From the NCBI GenBank assembly GCA_040182905.1, contig JARQWU010000062.1, positions 1-43,486 of the forward strand: a DNA stretch of 43,486 bases. The letters run 5' to 3'. The notes beneath the pieces were generated by a model. It saw only the letters and a program-made list of their open reading frames with translations. It was not told the origin of the DNA and made no database searches. Position numbers and translations under genes: made by a program. This document shows positions 1 to 11,626 of this stretch, piece after piece; position 1 is the stretch's first letter, and each line of letters begins with the position of its first letter. The stretch comes from Barthelona sp. PAP020 (taxonomy: Eukaryota > Metamonada: BaSk clade).

Positions 1-864
1 AACCACTCATTTAGAGAATTCAATTATCGTAAAAAAATAATTATATGGTAAGAAGAAAAGAACTCCATACTTGAAGAAATTCTCTGGCAAGAATTTTCTT
101 ATTGTCATTCCATGATTACTATCAAAAGAATTCATGTAGTAATTCAAAATGAGCTTAACTTATTAAATGTTGTTAAAAGAATTGAAATATCAATGAAATG
201 AATAATGATGGTAAAAAAAAAAACAGAAATTATGACTACTCAATTCTCACCATTTTTGACCTTTAGAAAGCCCTCTTCTCTTTTGGATGAAAGCAACAAA
301 GTAAACAAAAGTCACATTTAGATTCAAAGAGATAAAATAATGTGAATTCATTTTATCATTATAATAATAACAGAGCAAAATTTCACATACGAAAAAGATT
401 TTAATTCTTTTTTTTAAGAATGAGGAGACTGTTGAAATTTCTCAAGCAAAAGACAGCACAGAAAACCCTATTGTCATCAACCCAACACAAAAACGTCAAT
501 ATTCAGCTTGACGGGTTAATATTAAATTACATAAATTCATTTTAAAGAATAATCTTTGTCAATTATCTTTTCAAATGCATTAATACATTAAATCTCCAAA
601 ACTACACGAAAAGGCGGTTGTTGATGGTCATAAACATGAATAGAAGTTTCCAATTCTGGAGAAAAGAGTATCAAAAATATTTATATGTTTGTTTGATGGA
701 AGAAAAAAAAAGTCACTTTGTTTTATGAGAGAATAAATCGAAATAAAATTGTGTTTGAATGCTTTTTTTGTTTTCAAAAATAAAAATCCAAAAAGATGTC
801 AAAAAAACAGATTTCTTGCAAACCAAATCTTAAAATACGGGAATCATTGACCATTTGAACAAAT
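1..864. other. Gene-free stretch at left edge
   Basis: No reading frame that looks coding and no tRNA-like sequence was seen on either strand. The stretch is AT-rich with many A and T runs. It lies 3' of the RPC1 gene and must hold its 3' UTR. One short inverted repeat, CGTCAA at 494-499 and TTGACG at 508-513, sits inside AACCC...GGGTT (about 478-517) and could form a small hairpin. Nothing else can be said with support. Confidence 0.6.
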
Positions 865-3800
865 TCAAGAGACAATATTTGAAGATTTATTCTCTATAAA
901 TAATCTATCGATCATACTTAAACCCAATGGTTTAAACACCCCAATATCCTCATTTTGCATTTGTAATACTTCAAAAGAAGTTGTTCCCAAAGGTAAGGTT
1001 CCACCAAAAATGATTCTTTCTGAAACTCCCGAACAAGGATCAAAAACGGTATTTGCAGCTGCAGCAAACAAATGATCAGTGGTTCTTTCAAAAGATGCAA
1101 GCATAAATGGAGAATCTCTTGTTTTCGCCAAACCAAAACGAGTAATACCCAAAACAGTGCCCATACATGTCATCGTATCAGCCAATAACATGGTATGTCT
1201 TCTATCTACGGTCATACCATGAGAACTCATAACGTTGGTAATTTCATTAATGATAGTAGCACGAGCAGCTTCAATTCCCAAAACTTCCATAACTTCCATC
1301 ACATGATTACATGTTGTAGCGATTCCAACAACTCCTGGTGTGTTCAAAACGTCTTTGAAATTAGTTCCTTCGACCAAAAGTTCATAACCTCCTTTCTGTT
1401 TATGAACAATTACTGCTCTACTCACATCTTCAATTCCACAAATACGAACACCAAGAATTTGTGATTTCAAAGTAGACATTAAATACAGAGGATTTCCCAT
1501 TTCAACTTCTTTTTTCTTGGTTAATTTTCCACTAATTGGATCATTTGGGAGATTGATGGTAATTAAAAGATCTTCCATAATAATAGCTTCAGGGTTCACA
1601 TTATAGCCTTCAAAAGTTTGAATGAATACACAGCCACTTATTGATTTGATAGGTATCTGATTAACAATTCCATTAATGATCATTTGTGGTGTTAATTCTA
1701 ATTGCAAATTGGCGACAGTTTTGAAATTTAAAACCAAACGCAAGGATAATTCTCCTCCACTAAATACTTCGGTAATTTCTGTACAAACATCACCAAGAGT
1801 AGTTGTTTCAACCCTACCTTTTACTATTCTAGCAGCCTTAACATCATTTTCATTAACTAATTGAGTTGTGATTATTGGTGTGGATATTTTATTGTTGGCA
1901 TTGATAATTTCTTTGATACGTGGAACACCCAAAGTGATGTTCATACTGGCTACACCAGCAAAATGGAAGGTTTTCAAAGTCATTTGAGTACAAGGTTCTC
2001 CAATAGCCATACCAGCCAAGGCACCAACAGCAGTACCTGCTTCAATTCTTCCTTGATGGAATAAATTCAAAACTTTACGTAAAAATATCTTTATTTGAGT
2101 GGAAGTTATCCTAAATAAAGTGTAGATAATTTGATCAATGTCATATTCTTGATATCTATCTTCAATGTTCTCTAATTGTCCTATTATATTCTTTTCAATA
2201 AAATTAATTAATGAATTGTAAAATCCACTGTTTAAATCTCGAGCAATTTCTTCACTTGGTATCCCTAACTTCAATAAAGTGTCTTCAATAGCTTTTAATT
2301 CGTCTTTTTGCATATGTTCAATCATTTCTTTTGCTTCAGGATTGTTTTGCAATTCTTCATTGACTATATCCATAATTTCATCCGATCTTAAGTGTGGTTC
2401 ATTTGAACAAGGATATGAAGATCGTGTAGAAGTCAAAACACGGCTAAAATTAACCAAACAATCATCAGTTTGCATTTGCTTTGGATCTAACCCATCAACT
2501 CCAAACTTTAATTGCATCATTTTCCCCATGGAACTTCGAACAGATCCATCATAACGCACACTTAAGTCTTCCAAAGACTTCATCAAACGTCTTTGCATAT
2601 ATCCAGTTTCTGCAGTTTTAACAGCAGTATCAACCAAACCTTCTCTTCCAGCCATAGTATGGAAGAACATTTCTTCAGGTTCTAAACCAGTAAAAAATGA
2701 ATTGGCAACAAATCCTTTAGCTTTGGGACCCCTTGCATAAAAAGGAAAATGTGGCAAAGTTCTATCAATAAATCCAAATGGTGCACGTGAACCATTAACA
2801 GTTTGTTGTCCAACACATGCAACCATTTGAGAAATATTAATTTTTGACCCTTTGGAACCAGATAAAGTCATAATCATAGGTGAATTTGTCCAATGAAGAT
2901 GATCTAAACATATTTTACCCGCATCTTCTCTCACTTGTGAAAGAGAACGATTCACAAGTGCTTCTAAAGTTTCTTCCATAGAACAACCAGGTTGAGGCAC
3001 CAATTTTCCAGCTTTCCAATCCTGAATTAGTTCTTCAGTCTCTTTATAACCAGCCTCTAATAGATTCTGTTTAGCAGCAGTTAATCTTTCATCAGGCATT
3101 ACATCACTAATTCCAATAGAAAAACCACGATTCATCAACCAACGTGATGTGATTTTGGTGAAACGTTTCATAATATCTGCTGTTGTTCTTAATCCATGGG
3201 TTGTTCTCAACACATAAAACAAAGAATTCTTTGATCCACCTCCAATTGTTGTTTTACCAATATTACCAGACATCAATTCTGATTTTCTTAAACATACGTA
3301 TCCATCATAAGGACACATAACTGGATTTGAACTGCGAGAACTCCCTTTGAAATTTCGCTCTTTTACAACAAGGTCAAAAAGTTCCTCTGTTGATCCTTCA
3401 ATATAATTTTGAGGCTTTAAAAGAGTTGATATTACTTGTTTTCCAGTCCATAATTCAATTGGTTTCAAAATAGCAGGTGGAGGCAAATCAATTTTCATAT
3501 TCGCATCGAATGCCCCAGCAATAAACTGAGTAAAATGCGATTTATCAAAAAATTGATTTTTCTGTGTAATAAGAAATGCTGCACTCAAAAAGTCTTGAGT
3601 ACAAGCAATTAAAGGTTCACCATTCTTTGGTGTAACCATGTTTTGTAAAGAATGCATGATAATTTTAGCTTCTGCTCTGGCTGCATATGTTTGGGGAAAA
3701 TGAAGATTCATCTCATCTCCATCAAAATCTGCATTAAATGGTGAACAAACACACTCGTTAAATCTTAATGTTCTCCAAGGCATGACTTTAGCTCTAAAAG

Positions 3801-5262
3801 CCATGATTGATAATGTATGTAGGGATGGTTGTCTGTTAAAAAGAACAATATCATCGTTGACCAAATGTCGTTCAACAATATCACCAAAACGAAGAGAATT
3901 TGCTGCAGCTTCTCGATTACCAAACCCTAAAAAGACTTTTTGTCCATTTGCTCGATGTATACTATTTGCACCAGGATGTTCATGAGGTCCTTTGCGAACA
4001 CATTCTTGTAAAACTTCAATATTATATCGGTTAACAACCTCTGGAAAAGTTAATATCTTAGCCATACGTTTAGGTACACAAACCTGATCAATGTCAACAT
4101 TTGGATCTGGAGAAATAACAGTTCTACCAGAAAAATTGACTCTTTTTCCCGACAAATTTCCACGGAAACGACCCTTCTTACCTTTCAACCGTTGACACAA
4201 AGAACGTGAAGGCTTCATCTTTTGACGAGTATTTGGTGTGACATAGGAAGAAATTTCACTATTAAAAAATAGGGAGACTGTATCTTGTAAATAATCCCAT
4301 TGTTCTTGAATAGCTTGAACTGGTAAACCCTTTTCTACACTATCTTCTAACGTATTATTGATATGAATGACATCTGCAAGTCTAATGGTGAGATCATCTT
4401 CATTGCTACCTCGGTAATCCATCTGAACACTGGGTCGAATACAAATAGGTGGTACAGCCACGGTATTGAGTATAAAATTCTTTGGGTGCCCAAATTTAGG
4501 ATCCATATTTAATAACTTAATATCCTCTTGTCTAATATTTTTGAATAAAAGTTCAACTCTCACAGGAGTCAATACTTCAACTGCATTTTTAACATATGTT
4601 TTTAATTCAGGATTTTCATTTTCAGCAACAGCTAGTTTTTCTTTCAAATCATCCATCAAAAGATCACCAATATCATCACGAAATTTTTGATGTACAATCT
4701 TATGTGTACCAGGCAATCTTTTAACCAAATGGTTGAAAGCATGACAGTGTGGACATTCAACACCTTTTGTTTCAGCCCGCATTAATTTGAATGTTGACCT
4801 TGCATTTTTAAAATCTCCAATTTTACGACGAGATTCAATGTTTTTTTTATAAAACACATATCTTTCAGGGGTTAATAATATTCTAGAACAATTTTTACAT
4901 ATTATATTCAATATATCAATAATATTAGGAATATATCCAATATGAAAAACAGGTTTGCAAAGATTAATATATGCAAAATGTCCTGGACATTCTTCTAACC
5001 TTTTTCCACAAGTTTTACACAATGCACTTTTGGAACTAATTCCTAATCTGGGATCTAATACTCCATTAAATGAAGGTTCTCTTGTAGAAACATCATATAA
5101 ATCTCGTTTTTGAGCTTGAAATTGTGATGTTCTTTGCATATCTTGAGGACCAAATAATGAAAATTGTACTCCATCACTAAAAAATTAGAATTATTGAAAA
5201 TATCACTCAATATACATGAATCTTGGTGTTTGATCTGATGATACAACTTGTAATGGAACCAT
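865..5262 (-). CDS. RPC1: RNA polymerase III largest subunit RPC1 (one intron)
   Basis: Largest catalytic subunit of nuclear RNA polymerase III, which transcribes tRNA and 5S rRNA genes. I read it as two exons, complement(join(865..5176,5216..5262)), giving 1452 residues in frame, close to the usual 1390-1460. The N-terminal clamp zinc site CxxCx6CxGH lies near residue 75 and a second CxxC...CxxC site follows. The catalytic metal motif NADFDGDEMNLH is near residue 495, and the bridge-helix/trigger-loop region with GEPCTQMTLKTFHFAGV is near residue 1080. The string GVPRIKEIINANNKISTP is typical of Pol III rather than Pol I or II, and there is no CTD repeat tail. Without the intron the frame would start at an internal Met and lose the family's N-terminus; exon 1 adds MVPLQVVSSDQTPRFI, joined to DGVQFSLFGPQDMQ. 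The gene ends in TGA. Confidence 0.96.
5177..5215 (-). other. Spliceosomal intron in RPC1, 39 nt
   Basis: On the coding strand it begins GTATAT and ends TCTAATTTTTTAG, the signature shared by the other introns here. It interrupts an Ile codon (AT|T) 47 nt into the coding sequence. It carries in-frame TGA, so unspliced RNA would stop early. Removing it joins a short ATG exon to the main frame and restores the RPC1 N-terminus. Confidence 0.88.
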
Positions 5263-5548
5263 TCAAATTATAAAAAAACAATTAATTAAAATATTATTGA
5301 TAATTTATTTATTTCGATATAGTTAACAATGTTGATTGATAGAACTGATCAATTTGAATAAAATTTCTTCTAATTGAAGTTGCACAAATTTCATTTTAAT
5401 GAAAGCAGTGCTTAAAAGGAATATTCAAATATTTGAAAAGAAAAAGTAAAACATGATTCTTTTTCTTTGTGAATGCTTTATTGCTACAAATTAAGAATAG
5501 AGAAAAAAAAAAAACTATCAAATACATTTATGAACTTGCTTCTTTTGA

Positions 5549-6448
5549 TCAATTATGCCTTTTCATTACTGAATGAATGTCATGAAAATCATCTAAGGAA
5601 TATTGGACAAACTCTAATAAATGATTAATATTTTCCTCATCAATTTCCTCATCGTGATAAATGTAAGCCATTATAAATGCAAGAAACATTTTTTGATTTT
5701 TGTCAAAAACAGGGATTGCACAATTTTCAAAACGACACAAACTGCAAAAAGATATTATATCAGGCTGATATTTTGTGGCACAATCAATTATTTTATGTTT
5801 TTGAATATCAAATAAGCCATCTACCATCTGATTTTTAAGTAATTCATAAGGGTGATCTTTAGTGACTAAAGTGTGAGTTCTTTTATTAAACTTCCCTGCA
5901 TGCATTCTTTCAGCATATGTGGGACTAATATTTAACATGACAAAATCCATTTGATTGATTTTTGCCATTGATGAAGATTTTATAACAGTAAGAGATTCTT
6001 TTGGTTTAAAAATTTCAGCATCATAATCAATATTTTTTTGTGGCATTGACACTGATGTATTTATTACAGGATTAACATTCTCTGTTACATCTAATTTTCT
6101 TTGAACTATTTCAGTTTCAATTTCACTCTTAATAAATGAAGGAATTTCTTCATGAGTATGAAATAAATATGATTCATTTTTTAAATTTAATATTCGGAAC
6201 TTTTCTGTTTGTTCAAAACATTTTAGACTACAATAAAATTCACAAACAAAATCATTGGGTTGAATAATTTTATTTGAACAATAGGGGCATCCACATTTAT
6301 CTAATAAATGCCTCTCATTTACCAATTCCATAAAATTATCCGAAGACAAATATTCACCACATTGTTTTAATTCTTTAAAAGTAACATCTTCTATTATTTT
6401 TTCACATATCAAATCATGGATTTTCTTCACTGTTGTATCTGGTAACAT
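5549..6448 (-). CDS. RPAP2/Rtr1-family zinc-finger protein (putative Pol II CTD phosphatase)
   Basis: A 299-residue protein whose first third matches the Rtr1/RPAP2 family, which helps import RNA polymerase II and has been described as a Ser5-P CTD phosphatase. Visible features are an N-terminal helical lead-in with LSSDNFMELVNERHLLDKCG, a CX4C pair (Cys52, Cys57) and a CX3C pair (Cys73, Cys77), spaced as in Rtr1. The last ligand is Cys rather than the His known from some Rtr1 proteins. The rest (about residues 100-299) is less recognisable. It contains a cluster of Cys near FCSLCRFENC and an acidic helical C-terminus. The start ATG follows a T-rich leader. It lies 48 bp downstream of the propeller gene on the same strand. 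Family assignment is fairly sure; enzymatic activity is inferred. Confidence 0.75.
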   Translation of the reverse strand: MLPDTTVKKIHDLICEKIIEDVTFKELKQCGEYLSSDNFMELVNERHLLDKCGCPYCSNKIIQPNDFVCEFYCSLKCFEQTEKFRILNLKNESYLFHTHEEIPSFIKSEIETEIVQRKLDVTENVNPVINTSVSMPQKNIDYDAEIFKPKESLTVIKSSSMAKINQMDFVMLNISPTYAERMHAGKFNKRTHTLVTKDHPYELLKNQMVDGLFDIQKHKIIDCATKYQPDIISFCSLCRFENCAIPVFDKNQKMFLAFIMAYIYHDEEIDEENINHLLEFVQYSLDDFHDIHSVMKRHN

Positions 6449-6496
6449 GAAAAATATTCAAAAAAAAGCTTATTATACACAAACATTTTATTTGGA

Positions 6497-7303
6497 TTAA
6501 ATAGTAAATTGATAGACAACACTTTGTTTACTTTCAACAACAAAATAATTTCCATTACGATAATGAACATCGGTAATATGGTGTACCTTTTCATGAGTAG
6601 GTGGAATATCAATAGATCTAGAAAGTGTTCCATCCTTACTTAACAAGAGTACTCTTCCTTGTGGGGTATTTTGGGAAAAATCAGATTGACCAACAATAAC
6701 AAAACGGTCGTTTATGGTAAGGGCAGTGGGTCCAAATCCCCCAGATAATTGAGCGAAAACGCTTGTTTGAAATACACCAGTAGGATATTGAGTTATCTTT
6801 AAAATGCGATTCATACTCGTTTCAGCCACATAAATGTCCCCATCAGGAGATACAGCAATTGATGAAGGATAAGCTAAACAATTTTGAAGTGCTACAACAA
6901 GGAAAGACCTCTTTTTGACAACATAAACTGAACCTTGAGGTTTTTGAATTCCAGTTTCCCCAAGTGGACCCGAATCGGTAAACACAAGTCCATCTATCGT
7001 CATTTGAACACAAGAAGGACCTTTAAACATTTCATCACCGGAATCCTTTAAAAAATCAAATAAAGACTCACCATCAAAACACAAAACTGATTTGTGAACA
7101 AGATCAGCAATATACATATGATCTTCTTCGTCAAAACATATTGAAAATGGTGATCCTCCAGTGTTTGCAATCATTTCAAATGTGTTGCCATCTTTCATTT
7201 TGTAAATTGCACCCATCGTTTGACAACAACAATGCATAACACCATGTGAATCAAAGGCAATACTCGTGATATTACCATCAGTAAGTTCAATATATACTTG
7301 CAT
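6497..7303 (-). CDS. NHL/SMP-30-like beta-propeller protein
   Basis: A 268-residue soluble protein made of six-bladed propeller repeats. Recurrent strands of the form SxSICFDEEDHMYIADLVHKSV and SSIAVSPDGDIYVAETSMNRI are NHL/SMP-30-type blades ending in a hydrophobic-Ala-(Asp/Glu) step. There is no signal peptide or membrane segment, so it is probably cytosolic. No metal or lactonase residues could be assigned with confidence, so the function is open: protein-binding scaffold or lactonase-like. Its start codon is 41 bp from that of the divergent YIPF3-like gene, so the two must share a tiny promoter region. Confidence 0.7.
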   Translation of the reverse strand: MQVYIELTDGNITSIAFDSHGVMHCCCQTMGAIYKMKDGNTFEMIANTGGSPFSICFDEEDHMYIADLVHKSVLCFDGESLFDFLKDSGDEMFKGPSCVQMTIDGLVFTDSGPLGETGIQKPQGSVYVVKKRSFLVVALQNCLAYPSSIAVSPDGDIYVAETSMNRILKITQYPTGVFQTSVFAQLSGGFGPTALTINDRFVIVGQSDFSQNTPQGRVLLLSKDGTLSRSIDIPPTHEKVHHITDVHYRNGNYFVVESKQSVVYQFTI

Positions 7304-7344
7304 TCAAACAAAAAAGATGATACAATTTTTTATTCCAATTTACA
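7304..7344. promoter_or_regulatory. 41-bp bidirectional leader between propeller gene and YIPF3-like gene
   Basis: Only 41 bp separates two divergent start codons. It is AT-rich, with T/A runs on both strands. Both transcripts must start here or inside the neighbour's coding sequence. No TATA box or other named element was recognised. Confidence 0.5.
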
Positions 7345-8085
7345 ATGTTACCCACTGAAACGAATATTGAAGATGAATTAATATCACCTAATGAAGAAAA
7401 TGTGAAAGAACAATCTGATTTTCAACTTAATATTGGAAGCGCTGTAACATCTTTCATCGCGAAGAAGGCTTTTGATGAAGGGAAAGAAAAGTTAACTAGT
7501 TGTGCACGTTTATATGGAAATATAGATAAGATCAGACCATATTTTGATACTGATTTACCAATTGTTTTTGACAATGTGAAAAGTACCTTCTTTTTTTGGA
7601 AAAATGAGAATATCTCTGGTGCTAAGCAACCAGAACTTTACGGACCCGCCGTAATTGCATTTACTTTGGCTTTTTTGATGGCCAATGCAATGAAATCTGG
7701 TGATAAAAGTTTACATGGAAGAGTTGCTAGTGGCACTTATACTGGTACAGCACTTGGTGCAGTTTGTTCATATATAACCCTTGGAACACTTATTTTAAGT
7801 GGTTTATCTTGGTTTTTTGGTGGGTCATTTAAACTCATTCAAGCTTTACATAACATTGGATATTCAATGCTTTCAATGACAATATTAGCATTGATTCAAT
7901 CCTTGCATATTTTGACTTTAACTTCAATTGTATTCATTGTTACTTTAGTCCCATCAAGTATTTCTCTATTTCAAAAGTTAAAACCTCTTGCACAAGAGAA
8001 ATCAGTTGCATACGCAAGCATTGGTGTGGCTATACATGCCATTTTTCAATTGTGTGTAGTTTTTATTTGCAGGATGACCTCATGA
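7345..8085 (+). CDS. Yip1-domain Golgi membrane protein, YIPF3-like
   Basis: A 246-residue integral membrane protein of the Yip1/YIPF family, which acts in ER-Golgi trafficking together with Rab GTPases. A soluble N-terminal half (residues 1-90) is followed by PELYGPAVIAFTLAFLMA and about five hydrophobic segments, roughly 92-112, 130-155, 165-190, 192-212 and 220-243. The pattern LYGP, then a TG..G..G step, then a GYSM segment matches YIPF3 better than YIPF5 or YIF1. The start ATG has a good upstream T-rich leader. It ends 40 bp before TRM6 on the same strand. The exact YIPF subgroup is inferred by eye. Confidence 0.75.
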   Translation: MLPTETNIEDELISPNEENVKEQSDFQLNIGSAVTSFIAKKAFDEGKEKLTSCARLYGNIDKIRPYFDTDLPIVFDNVKSTFFFWKNENISGAKQPELYGPAVIAFTLAFLMANAMKSGDKSLHGRVASGTYTGTALGAVCSYITLGTLILSGLSWFFGGSFKLIQALHNIGYSMLSMTILALIQSLHILTLTSIVFIVTLVPSSISLFQKLKPLAQEKSVAYASIGVAIHAIFQLCVVFICRMTS

Positions 8086-8125
8086 TAAAATTCCAACTTC
8101 AATATTTTTTTTTTTTATACCAAAG

Positions 8126-9469
8126 ATGAATGATATTGTTGAACGTGGAGATAATTTATTGATATTACATAACTTCGAACGATTTTATCAGGTGATAGTT
8201 CATCCTTCCAAAAAATTCAAGGTTGACAGAAAAGAACATCCATCAATATTGTTGGAAGGCTTGAAATATAATGCTTGCTATGAATTTACTTCAAGAAAAC
8301 AGATAAAGATGGTAAAGTTTCCTCAATTATTGAAAGGTTATACCGATAATGTAACTGTTACTGGGGGAAATGAAGAGTTTTTTGATAGTGGTACTGCTCA
8401 ACAATTATCAGACAAGGAAATTAATCTATTAAAGACAGAGTCCAAAGTTGACAAAGAAGAATTAATTAAGACTATTGTTGACAATTCTTCAACTTTTGAA
8501 AAGAAAACAGAATTAGCTCAGCAGAAATACATTGAGAAAAAAATAGCTAAACACGTCAATTATATTGTAATTTATCGTCCCTCCTGGAATCTACTTGTTA
8601 GATCCATTCAGACAAAGAATCCTGGTTGGCAAGATGCATTTATTGCACCATTAGGATATTGCAGAAATTTTTTAAACCCTACGTCTAACCACAATTCAAT
8701 TCTTGTGTGGGATGCTGGTGTTGGTTTACTTACAGCAGGTGTTTGGGATTATGTGTTTGGGACAAATTTACCTAAAGAGAATGAAACAATGATTTGTCAA
8801 GCTCACTTGGGAAAAGGTCCGTCAATTGGTGGCGTACAATTGATTTCAAGTTCTTGTATTCCTATGAAGAATCTTCATCAACCTCTTGCTTATTTTTTGA
8901 AACATCTCAATGAAAAAACCTTTATTGATGATGGAAGAAACCATTTGTTGAGTGTTGGAGCTTTTACATTGCTGGCTTGGATATTGGGTAATCAATATGA
9001 TTCATCTATGATTCAGCAGAAAGTGTCTTTCAACGCTATTGGTGGTATGTTACCATCAGAAGACAATATTAGTCTTGCTATTCTTTTTTCCAGCTTGGCT
9101 TTGTTAAAACCTGGAGGCACTTTTTCTTTTGTATCTCATTCTGTGGAAGCCATTGCAAAATTCATTCAGTATAGTCGTGCTGCTGGTTTAACTGCTCATT
9201 CTTTTATTCATTCAGTAAAATCCATTGAAACCGTTGTTTTGCCATCAAGAACCAGAGAACCAACATGGGATAAGCTAGCGTCTAGTTATGTTGTTACTGG
9301 TCTTAGAGTTAATAATAATTTTAATGTCTCAAAAGTTTTGGAAGAATTGGAAATTGAGCATGAATTTAGCGAAATCCCAACAGAAGAATTTTTGGAACCT
9401 AAACCTGAGGAAAAGATTAAATTTATGATTGAAGAAGATACAAATGGAAAAAGAGAACCTGAATTGTGA
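8126..9469 (+). CDS. TRM6: tRNA (adenine58-N1)-methyltransferase non-catalytic subunit TRM6
   Basis: Partner of TRM61 in the nuclear enzyme that makes m1A58 in tRNAs, including the initiator. The 447 residues show the family layout: an N-terminal beta-barrel (MNDIVERGDNLLILHNFERF onward), then the diagnostic LIKTIVDNSSTFEKKTELAQ followed by QKYIEKK at about residues 112-140. A Rossmann-like half that has lost the SAM motif follows; it includes the NPTSNHNSILVWDAGVG segment near residue 190. The C-terminus is acidic, unlike the core. The leader just before the ATG contains a T13 run. An AATAAA is present at 9481-9486, soon after the TGA stop. The catalytic subunit TRM61 is not in this window. 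Confidence 0.93.
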   Translation: MNDIVERGDNLLILHNFERFYQVIVHPSKKFKVDRKEHPSILLEGLKYNACYEFTSRKQIKMVKFPQLLKGYTDNVTVTGGNEEFFDSGTAQQLSDKEINLLKTESKVDKEELIKTIVDNSSTFEKKTELAQQKYIEKKIAKHVNYIVIYRPSWNLLVRSIQTKNPGWQDAFIAPLGYCRNFLNPTSNHNSILVWDAGVGLLTAGVWDYVFGTNLPKENETMICQAHLGKGPSIGGVQLISSSCIPMKNLHQPLAYFLKHLNEKTFIDDGRNHLLSVGAFTLLAWILGNQYDSSMIQQKVSFNAIGGMLPSEDNISLAILFSSLALLKPGGTFSFVSHSVEAIAKFIQYSRAAGLTAHSFIHSVKSIETVVLPSRTREPTWDKLASSYVVTGLRVNNNFNVSKVLEELEIEHEFSEIPTEEFLEPKPEEKIKFMIEEDTNGKREPEL

Positions 9470-9659
9470 AGTATAAAAAAAATAAATCCATAAATTTAGT
9501 CATTATTTTTATTTCATGGTTAATAACTATTGTTTTGTTTTTTAAGTGTTTTCATTGATTTAAATAAACTTACATCAAATTATTGTGATGGAGGAAGAAT
9601 AAAAAAAACGTGAGGTTATAAAGGGTGAAGAATTTTTGTTTATTCTTTATCCTTTTTTA

Positions 9660-11354
9660 ATGGATACTTCTGAGACCTTTATTGGATATTACAAATTAAA
9701 GAGAACCATTGGTGGTGGTACTTTTGGTAAGGTTAAAGTTGCCGAACATGTTTTATCCGGACACAAAGTTGCTGTTAAAATTTTGAACAAAGCGAAAATA
9801 CGTACACTGAAAATGACAGACCAAGTTCAAAGAGAAATTAGAATATTGAAATTGTTCAATCATCCTCATATTGTTAGACTTTATGAAGTTATTGAAAATC
9901 CCCAAAATATATTTTTAGTTATGGAATTAGCTGCTGGAGGTGAGTTATTTAAACACATTAAAAAAAATGGAAAACTGGAGGAACCTACTGCTCGAAGATT
10001 TTTTCAACAGATAGTTGCTGGTGTTGATTACTGTCATCGTCACATGGTAGTCCATCGTGATTTGAAACCAGAGAATATCTTGTTGGATGCTCACAATAAT
10101 GTCAAAGTTTCTGATTTTGGTTTGTCAAATCTTTTGCCTGATGGTGATTTTTTGGAGACTTCATGTGGATCACCCAATTATGCAGCACCTGAAGTTATTG
10201 ATAATAAACCCTATGCAGGTCCAGCCATTGATGTTTGGTCGATAGGAGTCATGCTTTACACAATGGTTGTAGGAAAATATCCATTTGATGGTGAAACTTT
10301 GTCAGATTTATTTCACAATATTCGTTCAGCTCCATTACATTTTCCTCCAAATTTCTCTATTGAACTTAAAGATTTAATATTAGGGATGTTACATCGAGAT
10401 CCTGTTTCCCGTTTTAGTTTAGATGATATCAAAAGACATCAATGGTTTAAAAATGATATGCCTTCCTACATTGCAAGATTGTTGAAACAGCCCAACACTG
10501 AAGTTCGCAGTATTGATAATGATATTCTTGATAAGGTAGCAAAGCTTCATGTTGACAAATTGAACCGTGTATTCGATAGAGATAAAGCAATACGAGAATT
10601 ACGTGAAGGCAAGATGTCAAAAGAAACTGTCGCATACTATTTGTTTCAGGATAGTGATATTCGAACGAATTTAGATTCTGAAGATATTTACGATGATGAT
10701 CATGAATTTTCTCGAGTGGCAATGAATACTTTTATTATTGAAGATACGAGAGAAAATGGACATTCTCCATTATTTGATGGTGCACCTTCCTTGGATGATG
10801 ATTTAGATGATGTTAGAAATATGATAAAAGATGAGGAAGATGAGGATAATGACATAAAAAATGAAAAAAGTCCCATGGGCAGAACTGCCAGGGAAAATTT
10901 TAAAAGAAAGAGATTGCCTTCCATACCTGAGCTCAAGTTACAGCCTTTAAAGTCTGTAAAAACAATAGATAGCAAGGTAGCCCCAGAAAGTTCTGGAGAA
11001 AAAAAGTCAGATCAAAAATTGGAAAAACGTAAACGTAAACAATGGATGATTGGTTTCAGAACAAGATTTTCTTTGGCAGACGCAGTGAGAGAACTTTGCT
11101 TGACATTGAAGACATTAAATTGTACATGGGAAAATGTTTCTCCTTTTGAATACAGAGTAAAAATGGTTGATCCTAATCTTGAAGTTACAATTGAAGTTTT
11201 TAGGATCCCAGAAGGTAAGATGGAAGAAAATTTGCAAGAAAATTTGGTAGATCAATCAACAAAGCGTTTACTTTTTGATATAAGAAAGACCAAAGGTTCT
11301 GCTTTGCAATTTTTAGCTTTTTGTAATGCTTTATTACATAGTATTAACATTTAA
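9660..11354 (+). CDS. SNF1: SNF1/AMPK catalytic (alpha) subunit
   Basis: Energy-sensing Ser/Thr kinase, 564 residues. The start is the ATG at 9660 (MDTSETFIGYYKLKRTIGGG). The frame continues upstream, but only with non-ATG codons. The kinase domain spans about residues 10-265: glycine loop GGGTFGKV, VAVK lysine, catalytic HRDLKPEN, SDFGLSN, and activation loop LETSCGSPNYAAPE with the Thr that LKB1-type kinases phosphorylate. A helical autoinhibitory-like region with DKVAKLHVDKLNRV follows at about 290-340. An acidic linker then leads to a C-terminal KA1/alpha-CTD module starting near residue 465 (KQWMIGFRTRFSLADAVREL), which binds beta and gamma subunits. The full-length domain order sets it apart from MARK or other CAMK-like kinases. 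Confidence 0.9.
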   Translation: MDTSETFIGYYKLKRTIGGGTFGKVKVAEHVLSGHKVAVKILNKAKIRTLKMTDQVQREIRILKLFNHPHIVRLYEVIENPQNIFLVMELAAGGELFKHIKKNGKLEEPTARRFFQQIVAGVDYCHRHMVVHRDLKPENILLDAHNNVKVSDFGLSNLLPDGDFLETSCGSPNYAAPEVIDNKPYAGPAIDVWSIGVMLYTMVVGKYPFDGETLSDLFHNIRSAPLHFPPNFSIELKDLILGMLHRDPVSRFSLDDIKRHQWFKNDMPSYIARLLKQPNTEVRSIDNDILDKVAKLHVDKLNRVFDRDKAIRELREGKMSKETVAYYLFQDSDIRTNLDSEDIYDDDHEFSRVAMNTFIIEDTRENGHSPLFDGAPSLDDDLDDVRNMIKDEEDEDNDIKNEKSPMGRTARENFKRKRLPSIPELKLQPLKSVKTIDSKVAPESSGEKKSDQKLEKRKRKQWMIGFRTRFSLADAVRELCLTLKTLNCTWENVSPFEYRVKMVDPNLEVTIEVFRIPEGKMEENLQENLVDQSTKRLLFDIRKTKGSALQFLAFCNALLHSINI

Positions 11355-11626
11355 TTCATAATCTTATATTAATTTTTTTTAATTGGATAATGTATTAGTT
11401 GTGTAAATAAATATAATATTTTTTTGTGTATTTAATGATTTTCTATTTCTTTCAACAAATAAATCCTTTGAAATTAAAAAATTGTTTATAATATCACTTA
11501 ACACATATTTTTTTTCGAACATTATGGTTAACAATATTAAAGGATTGAAGAGATTTTGATTTTTAAAAAAGAACACTTTTCAAATTTTTATTTTTTATCT
11601 GCATTTTTTATCGGATTTCTTTTAAA

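Noticed and set aside
478-517. Hairpin CGTCAA/TTGACG enclosed by AACCC/GGGTT as an RNA element
   Set aside because: One short imperfect structure in AT-rich DNA is within chance, and it lies in the likely 3' flank of RPC1 with no other support.
9636-9659. Upstream extension of the SNF1 kinase by eight codons
   Set aside because: It would need a TTG start; the ATG at 9660 fits the family's N-terminus.
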